Below are positions 57,650 to 64,000 of a stretch of DNA of 64,000 nt, piece after piece (the first letter of the stretch is position 1; each line of letters begins with the position of its first letter). This DNA is from Paguma larvata. Its lineage: Eukaryota; Chordata; Mammalia; Carnivora; Viverridae. A program made the translations under genes and the position numbers. Below the pieces are notes generated by a model. It worked only from the letters and a program-made list of their open reading frames with translations, was not told where the DNA came from and did not search any database. The DNA is taken from assembly GCA_030068075.1 (NCBI GenBank), contig CM057837.1, positions 26,647,089 through 26,711,088 on the forward strand, written 5' to 3'.

Positions 57650-59035
57650 CTCCTCCTGGGCTTCAGGAAGAGTGGGGTCCAGGTGCGGGGGATCCAGGTG
57701 CGTGAACGCTCCCAGGATGCTCTCTTGCTCCACGTCCTCTGCCGCTCGCTCTCTGCCGGTCAGCTCTATTCTCTCCCTGCAGGTGGTGACTTCTTTCACC
57801 TGGGTGGGTGAAACAAGGATCTGTCTTAGGGAGGGCTGGTTCCCTTTTGCAATTTCAATGTGAAAGTCTTAGGGAAGAATTCTGATGGCCTGGCCCGGGT
57901 CAGGGTCAGCTGACCGCCTCTGACTCAGCCATGGTCAAGGGGAAGGGTCATTATCCTTAATAATGTCTAAATAGGTAGAGCTTTCTTGTTAGCCAGTGTG
58001 CCAACTTATGTCTAATCACCCTGACACAAACTGACACAGTGAGCTCATACCGGAACTTGCAGCCAGCTAAAACTCACCTCTTTCCAAACCTGTCACCAGG
58101 CTAATTCTCAGAAGATCCATTTGCTGAATACTCATTGTCAATTGACCACATGGACTAAAAAAAAAAAAAAATCAAATAAAAAATTAAATAAAACTAGGTA
58201 GTTTGAACTTACTGATTTCCCTTTGTCTCCATAGAAATATTTTAAGGAAATTTCATGTGGCTTTGCCCCTGCTCCCTGTTGCTGAAGCCAGAGGCTGTAG
58301 GACAGAGACTAATGATGAGCAGAGAGGTGGGGGTCCCAGAGGAAAAGATGGAAAGATCAGGCAGCATGAATAAATTTATAAGAACACGTTCATAAGACTA
58401 TAGCCTTAAGATGATATATTCATCGGATATAATTAACTCATTAAAAAACATATTCAAGGAAAATAGACGCACAAAGAATATTTTTTTGCATATAAAACAT
58501 TCTACTTGCTATATTCTTATGAGTAAAAATATATTAATGAAGAATATATTTGTTGGAAACTTTGTATTCAAGACGATCTTATGAGTACATTTTCCAGAGC
58601 CCTCAGCCTCTCCCGCTCTGCCCCTGGATCTTGCTACTTACTCTTCTTTGGTTTCTTTAACCTAAACAGCCTCGGCGCCTCCCACTTGTCCTCCTAGACG
58701 TGGCTTGTAGGTTTCCATCAGTTTGCACATCTTCTTGTCATTTACACACTAGTGTGCCCACCTCTTTCTTCCAGACTGGCTCCAGGTCAGGCTGAGCCTG
58801 AAGTACAGAAGAGAAATAATGAGAGTCATTTCCTTAAACTCATATCCTATCCTCCTATCAATCATCATCATCATGATTACTAATGCTGTCTAAATATGTG
58901 TTTATTTTCTCAGTGACTGCTCGTCACAGTGAGCTCGGGCCGGGCTGATTGCCAGATACGCCCCCTCGCACCTTTTCCACAAAACTCGCCTCTGTCTGGG
59001 GGAAAGATTCTCCACCGCAGACATGCCAGCCTTGA
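57650..59035. other. Intergenic, AT-rich middle, no recognised element
   Basis: An A-run (58158-58171) with AAATAAA units lies at 58150-58196. AT-rich sequence with TATATT repeats lies at 58440-58560. No exon is seen. Confidence 0.4.
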
Positions 59036-59039
59036 AAAA

Positions 59040-59680
59040 TAACAGCCTTCATTGTTGTTTTCCAAGCCCTTATCTTTGGGTGGGAAGAAAAGATTTGAGG
59101 TCAGACATCATTTGAAGATGAGAGTTCATACTATTGAAACAATTTTAAAATTGTTTGGGAAGCATCGGGTGCTCGCACGTAGTTTGGCAACAGTTCTCAG
59201 ATTTGTAGATGGTGCTCGCTGCCAGTTTTACGTAAGACCCGGCAACACCAGGTATTGACGGCTCGAATCTGTGTGTGTGTGTGATCACCGCATCTGAGCA
59301 TTCTCCTGTTTATTAAATCACACCGTGCCTTCACTGGAGTTCTCTACGGCAAACTCTGCGACTTAATTAGATTTTTATTTAATCACAGGGGGAAAAGCAC
59401 ATTATGTTTTCAGACAGTGTTTTCCCCTGAACTTGAAAGCATTTCTCTTCCTGGTCTAGAATGTTCGTGTGCTTTCCACCTGGTTATTTCCTTCTGGCTT
59501 TCCTTGCTCAAGGCCCACGTCAAAATTAGCCTTTAAGTACTGATATAATCTCTGTCATAATTACACGGCTCTTCACCCTTGAGGCTTAAATTCCTGATTT
59601 GGGCTAAAAAGCGACAAAGCCTCAGGAAAGAGAAAATACATCTATTTAATATTTTCAAAAGAATCCCGTGAAAGTAGGAG
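59040..59680. promoter_or_regulatory. Long repeat-free candidate conserved non-coding block
   Basis: No repeat consensus fits this 640-bp stretch. It carries GAAACAATTTTAAAATTGTT (palindromic, SOX-like AACAAT), CTGCGACTTAATTAGATTTT, TTATTTAATCACAGGG, CAAAATTAGCCTTTAAGTAC and CTCTGTCATAATTACACGG. The motif mix is typical of developmental enhancers. Conservation and activity are inference. Confidence 0.4.
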
Positions 59681-59689
59681 GCATTATGC

Positions 59690-59885
59690 ATGGATTCAGC
59701 AAGATGGGGGTGGCTGCTCATTTGGGCAGGCGGCTGACGCAGGGACTGACGTGCTCCAGCTGGCAGATTCTAGTCTGGAGCAGATGGGCCAGGCCCTTCA
59801 GGGAGCCTGGGAAGAGTCCTAGAAGCGGAGCTTCGGGCCTCTGCCCCTCTAGCACTCAGGTTCCCATCTGTCCAACGTGGGTCGT
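59690..59885. other. Short unique spacer
   Basis: GC-richer sequence with no recognised element between the candidate block and a MIR. Confidence 0.4.
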
Positions 59886-59889
59886 CACA

Positions 59890-60085
59890 GCTACTGTTCA
59901 CTGAGAGCTAACTCTGGGCCAGGTGCTATTCCAAGCTCTGGGTTCGTTTGGTCTTATGAGCAGGTACACAGATTACTGTGTCCATTCTCGAGACAGGAAA
60001 ACTGAGGCCACCTAGAGATTAAGTAATGGCCACGGTCACATACCTAATCTGCAGTGGAGCCTGGAGATGAACCCAGCAGTCTGGC
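59890..60085 (+). repeat. MIR, plus strand
   Basis: CTGAGAGCTAACTCTGGGCC, AGGTGCTATTCCAAGCTCTG, CAGGAAAACTGAGGCCACCT, AGATTAAGTAATGGCCACGG and CAGTGGAGCCTGGAGATGAA are in MIR order. Confidence 0.75.
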
Positions 60086-60309
60086 TCATCATCTCCACTC
60101 TTAATCCCAAGCCGTATAGCATGAGAGCAGCTGCCTTCCTGTTTTAGGAAGGAATAAAATGAGTGACTGTTTGTTCTGGGTGAATTGCTTTGCAAGCTTA
60201 GAAGCTCCTTGGTGTTCTTAGGAACACCCACCGCCCTGAGGTCCTGTTCTCACATGGAACAGCGGGGTGAGGAGGCTGATGGACCCCGTCTGTAGCCAGG
60301 CTCTGCCCG

Positions 60310-60385
60310 TCCAGCAATAGGATCTTTGAGAAATCATTCAGTCTCTCTGAGCCTCAGCTTCCAAGTCTTTAAAATGGGCACACCG
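60310..60385 (-). repeat. MIR, minus strand, left half, interrupted by a retroposed RNA
   Basis: AGAAATCATTCAGTCTCTCT, GAGCCTCAGCTTCCAAGTCT and TTAAAATGGGCACACCG are reversed MIR. The right half resumes at 61178 with ATCGCATCTGCCTCTCAAGG and ACTGTGAGGTAGAAATAAGA, which gives a normal MIR when the insertion is removed. Confidence 0.75.
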
Positions 60386-61162
60386 CTTTGTATCAATAAG
60401 ATGAAAAATTTTGTATTAGTCTTCTCATACCTGTGCAGGAATGACAATACTAGGCGAGTTGTGAGTTCTTTAGACCTCAGTATCCCTACATGTGAAATGG
60501 GCATACTGATACAGATCCCGCTGACATCACAGGATTGGATGGGAATGAAATAAAATGACAAAATGAAGGTATGCTGAAAACCACAATTTACTATTTCATA
60601 TCTACAGTCTATATAATAACTAGTATTGATCAAAGGCAAAAGGAAAAAATTAAATTTCCTTATAACTCACAGCCCATTGACAAGTCCTTGCGACAGTCAG
60701 ACGGACCTTCCTCTAGTTACTCAACTACCTCAATGATGACACTTTGCTTAGGGCAAAAGGCAATCTTAGCTTCACATTATCCCGACCTCCAGAATCCTGT
60801 AAGTCTACTTTAACGTATAAAAATTCCTTTGGAAACTTCCTTTATCTCTACCCCCCAGGACAGAGTCTAGCAATCATCCTCCAAGCATATGGCCCACTGA
60901 TACACAGATGAAGGGTCTCGTGACTAGGCTTTTACTAGACAGTAGTAAATGAGCTTTTCCTGACAGCTAGCCCCTCGAGGTCCTGGCAATCTTGGTTCCA
61001 AATTCCTCAGAGACCTATGCGATCCCTAACCCCCTCCCAACTCGAAAGTATATAATCAGTCACCTGTCACTACGCCAGCGCAGCTCTTTCTGCGCAGAGC
61101 CCGTCCCCGTGCTTTAATAAAACCTCCTTTTTGCACCAAAAATAAATAAATAAAAATAAAAT
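60386..61162 (+). mobile_element. Retroposed RNA ending at an ERV LTR polyadenylation site
   Basis: The 777-bp insert is flanked by AAAATGGGCACACCG at 60371-60385 and 61163-61177 (15 bp, identical), and the left copy is preceded by TTT, giving the L1-endonuclease site TT|AAAA. The insert ends in an A-rich tail (from 61138). Its last 500 or so bases read as a retroviral LTR: a U3-like part, TATA box TATATAAT 61049-61056, then CTTTCTGCGCAGAGCCCG and AATAAA 61116-61121 with CTCCTTTTTGCACC before the tail. The LTR stops at the poly-A site, as an RNA would. The first 180 or so bases are not LTR and contain a MIR-like piece (60460-60550). So the RNA probably started in host sequence. No viral genes are present. 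Confidence 0.8.
61049..61121 (+). promoter_or_regulatory. LTR core promoter and poly-A signal inside the retrocopy
   Basis: TATATAAT (61049-61056) lies about 60 bases upstream of AATAAA (61116-61121), the compact R-region layout of ERV1-type LTRs where the cap site lies between TATA and AATAAA. It may still carry promoter activity. U5 is missing. Confidence 0.6.
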
Positions 61163-61265
61163 AAAATGGGCACACCGATCGCATCTGCCTCTCAAGGCTA
61201 CTGTGAGGTAGAAATAAGACAATGACTGTTCGGAGCACCGAAAACAGCTCTAAAGGGCTAATACG

Positions 61266-61482
61266 AGGGGCGCCTGGGTGGCTCAGTGAGTTAAGCGTCC
61301 GACTTCAGCTCGGGTCATGATGTCAAGGTCTGTGAGTTCGAGCCCCACACTGGACTCTGCGCTGACAGCTCAGAGCCTGGAGCCTGCTTCGGATTCTGTG
61401 TCTCCCCCTTTCTCTCTGCCCCTCCCCCACTCATGCTCTGTCTCTCCTGCTCTCAAAAATAAATAAAACGTAAAAAAAAAAA
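61266..61482 (+). mobile_element. CAN-SINE, plus strand, well preserved
   Basis: Head GGGGCGCCTGGGTGGCTCAG intact, B-box-like GAGTTCGAGCCCC, GCTGACAGCTCAGAGCCTGG, CT-rich body, AAAAATAAATAAAACG and A-tail. Flanks TAAAGGGCTAATACG (61251-61265) and TAAAGGGCTGATACG (61483-61497) differ at one base. The head matches consensus over 20 bases. Confidence 0.97.
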
Positions 61483-61499
61483 TAAAGGGCTGATACGGT

Positions 61500-61695
61500 C
61501 CCTAACATCTATTGAGCACTGGCCGCGTGTAAGAACCTGCATGGGCCTATACTCGGGAGCTCATCTGGTCTCACAGGAGCACTAGGAAGTAAGGGCTGCT
61601 CTGAAACGGATTTTACAGAAGAGGAAACAGACTCAGAGAGGGAGGGTGACTCACCCAGCATCACACAGCCTGGAAGGGTTAGAACATTTGAGCCC
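61500..61695 (+). repeat. MIR, plus strand
   Basis: ACATCTATTGAGCACTGGCC, GAGCTCATCTGGTCTCACAG, TTTACAGAAGAGGAAACAGA, CAGAGAGGGAGGGTGACTCA and CATCACACAGCCTGGAAGGG are in MIR order. Confidence 0.8.
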
Positions 61696-61742
61696 ATGTC
61701 TTCAACCCCCCCTGCCCCACATTCTGCTTCCACTATGGACCC

Positions 61743-61757
61743 TCCCCCCCCCCCCCA
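61743..61757. repeat. Poly-C run
   Basis: About 14 C's, nearly uninterrupted. A likely length-variable and error-prone stretch, comparable to those at 19561-19574 and 43243-43257. Confidence 0.85.
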
Positions 61758-61779
61758 CAAAAGGAAGTGTTTTTGAAAG

Positions 61780-61965
61780 CTCTCTACTCCCTCCTCCATG
61801 AAGCCTTCCAGACATCCACCTCTGGGCACCCACTCACTTCAATGCTTCCTCGAGCTTGTGTTCCAAACTCTACAAACTTATTCCCAAGTTCAATTCCTCT
61901 CCTGAGCTGTCCTTCTCACAGGCCTGCCTCATGTCTCCCATGAGACTTTAACTTTTCAGAGCAGT
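61780..61965 (+). repeat. L2 3' region relic, plus strand
   Basis: CTCCCTCCTCCATGAAGCCT, TCCAGACATCCACCTCTGGG, CTTCTCACAGGCCTGCCTCA and GAGACTTTAACTTTTCAGAG follow the sense L2 pattern (CTCCAGGAAGCCTTCCCTGA in the consensus). Confidence 0.5.
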
Positions 61966-62099
61966 GGTTTGTTTTTGGAGGGGTGTGGCATGCAGTGAGA
62001 ATATTTTCCCATTTCCTCTGCTCCGGTCTCTAGATTCTGGCCCAGAACTCTGCCCAGACGTGGATCTTTGGAGCTTGTAACCTTGAGTCCCAGAGCTTA

Positions 62100-62570
62100 G
62101 GGATGGCTGCTCTGGACACCAGACCTCGCTGGGGCCCGGGAGTAATTAACCAGGGCCGGCAAAGGCCTATGCAGCAGGAAATGTGAGTTACGCTCTTGGA
62201 ATTAATTCAGAGGGTGTGCAGCATTATGCTGCTTGTCTCGGGAGTCCTGGGGGGAGCCGGGCTGGGGACGGTGGAGACACGTGTCAGCCCCAAGGCCTCC
62301 CACTTCTCGTCCCGGGGAATATCCCACCCTCCTAACACCTGAGAGACGCCAAAGCCCACCTGCCCTGTGCTTCAAGTTGAACTCCTCCCCAGTCGTATTT
62401 GCTTTGGCTTAAAGGCCATTTTCAGCTAAAAGAAGGAAGGTGAACGAACATTGTACAAATCAATCCTTCCTCTTGTGAAATCAATGCTTTGCCTTCAAGG
62501 GGTGGAAGGAAAAAGGCAAAGGTTGAATTTGTAAAGCAGAAACAACACCGTCTCACTCTGTCTCCAAGGA
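62100..62570. promoter_or_regulatory. Candidate conserved non-coding block
   Basis: Repeat-free with GGGAGTAATTAACCAGGG, CTCTTGGAATTAATTCAGAG (palindromic TTAATTAA-like core), GTGCAGCATTATGCTGC (perfect inverted GCAGCAT), CTTAAAGGCCATTTTC, TGTACAAATCAATCC and GTGAAATCAATGCTTTGCC. Conservation is untested. Confidence 0.35.
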
Positions 62571-62579
62571 AAGCTTTTT

Positions 62580-63780
62580 TTTTTCCTTGACACATCCCCG
62601 CTGACTGGAGCCGACGTCGCGTCTCAAGGGTGCGCTCCTGCTCACAGCCACTTCAGCTAAATCTGGAAATTGTCGAGGTGGCTTCGTCTGGATTTAATTT
62701 AACCAGAACTTACAGAATACTGTGGGGAACAGGAGAAGGATAAATCACTGTCCCTGGCTGGTCTCACGGGAACAATCAGTCACACATATAAAACCGCTAG
62801 AAGGAGGAAGCGCTAAATGCAAGAGACAGCCGGCACCCAGGATGGGGGTGGGAGGGGGAGCAGGCGTTGGAGGGGCTGGGAAGTGGGAGAGAGATCAGCA
62901 TGGACTCGACATGGAGAGAAGTGTCCAGTTCTTTCCTGGTTTTATAAACTAAGCAGGATTTTCAACGATAAACATGATCGAGGATGCTCTTACTACTGGG
63001 AGTGGGCGCAGCCTAGCCAAAGCTGACCTCTGCATTCGGCTCTTTTCTCTAATTTTCCTGTCCTGTGCGCACAACCAGCATGGACTCCTATTCTGAACGA
63101 ATAGAAGAGATGTGTCATAAAGGTGTGGGAAACCAGATGGAAGCTGTTACTCTTCCAAGGGGTCACTGGCGTCACGAAAACACCCGGCACCCAGAAGAGA
63201 AAGCACAGGGTGTGGGTTCCAGGGCGCTGGAGCCGTGACTTCGTTGCGCTCCCAGGACCCGGGTGCCCTGGACAGGTTTTGCCACCACTGAGCAGTCAGG
63301 TGGAGCCAGCGTCCCAGCAGCTTCTCGTTCTCAGCAGCTGAGACACCCACTGCCCCAAACCAGAAGATTCAAGGCTGGTTATAACATGTGGCATTTTGAC
63401 CTGAAATGACCGAGACCCCGTGGCCAGCTGGGTGCCAGACTCTGCACTTCTGGGTTCCAGTCCTCATTTCCCTGCTATCAAGTGCCGAATGCTCTGGTGA
63501 AAAGTTTAGGGTTTCCCGAAGATTAGATGGGAGGTGGAAGACGGGTTACCTCATACAACAGTAAAGAGTAAAGCTACGTCAAACCTCCCTCAAGATACTT
63601 GTTTTGTTTTGCTCTCCGTGCAGCTACTTTGTCCATCTCCCGTGCCTCCACGCTCTTCTCCAGACCGGGTAATTTCTATCTCTCTTTTCTCCCTGTTAGC
63701 AAACAAAGAATTCTTTTGAGGGGCCTCTCTCCTTAGAATGGATTACAAATAACAAATTGTTTTCCCATCACACAGAAATT
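62580..63780. other. Intergenic, no recognised element
   Basis: A T-run lies at 62575-62584. A short G-rich stretch lies at 62839-62860. No named repeat or supported exon. Confidence 0.4.
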
Positions 63781-63791
63781 CGGGAAGTGAA

Positions 63792-64000
63792 GGGGCACCT
63801 GGGTGGCTCAGTCAGTTGAGTGTCTGACTTCAGCTCCGGTCATGATCTCACGGTTCGTAAGTTCGAGCCCCGTGTTGGGCTCTGTGCTGACAGCTCAGAG
63901 CCTGGAGCATGCTTTTGATTCTGTGTCTCCCTCTCTGTCCTTCCCCTGCTTGCTCGCTCTCTCTCTCTCTCTCTCAAAAATAAACATTAAAAAAATTAAA
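63792..64000 (+). mobile_element. CAN-SINE, plus strand, at window end
   Basis: Head GGGGCACCTGGGTGGCTCAG, B-box-like AAGTTCGAGCCCC, GCTGACAGCTCAGAGCCTGG, (CT)n, AAAAATAAACATTAAAAAAA. The tail runs to the last base, so its 3' duplication lies beyond the window. Confidence 0.95.

Noticed and set aside
61266..61340. tRNA-like sequence with A- and B-box
   Set aside because: It is the tRNA-Lys-derived head of a SINE; the acceptor stem does not close and all copies in the window share the same altered form.

Overview
This is mammalian nuclear DNA from a carnivoran, most likely a cat-family species. The main evidence is about seventeen to nineteen tRNA-Lys-derived CAN-SINE copies with the head GGGGCGCCTGGGTGGCTCAG, a CT-rich body and an AAAATAAAC-type tail. 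They sit among old MIR, L2, L1, MER5A and MLT1 relics shared by placental mammals. There is no bacterial, plasmid or phage signal, no CRISPR array and no operon. Most long open frames are chance frames in GC-rich or repeat DNA.

Region 1 (1 to about 18.6 kb, plus strand) holds the 3' end of one protein-coding gene. Four coding exons can be joined with continuous phase: 2945-3034, 7021-7159, 13243-13286 and 13724-13764. They encode the last 100 or so residues of a protein ending in SSRGYR, with the stop at 13762-13764. The second of these exons ends at a GC-AG intron. A repeat-poor stretch from 13765 to about 18.59 kb reads as a long 3' UTR ending at AATAAA 18568-18573. I could not name the gene. 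Its introns carry SINEs, MIR, L1 and L2 fragments, and one antisense 221-codon open frame (9961-10626) that may be a retrocopy.

Region 2 (about 18.6-27.4 kb) is intergenic and rich in repeats: an old L1 carrying a SINE, a cluster of three minus-strand SINEs and an MLT1-type LTR.

Region 3 (about 27.4-48 kb) is visibly GC-richer and gene-less. It holds MIR copies, two MER5A-like DNA transposons, L1 3' ends, SINEs with clear target-site duplications, and several repeat-free stretches with homeobox-like TAAT cores that could be regulatory.

Region 4 (about 48-64 kb) is again intergenic: L1 fragments on both strands, a small palindromic DNA element, an old LTR, a hexanucleotide repeat grown from a SINE tail, long repeat-free candidate enhancer DNA (59.0-59.7 and 62.1-62.6 kb), and a retroposed RNA that had been polyadenylated inside an endogenous-retrovirus LTR (60386-61162). 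The window ends inside or at the edge of another SINE.

No new multi-gene system was found. The best second looks are the LTR-terminated retrocopy, the GC-AG intron with an open read-through frame, the antisense intronic open frame and the candidate conserved non-coding blocks. All repeat family names come from memory of consensus features, not from a search.
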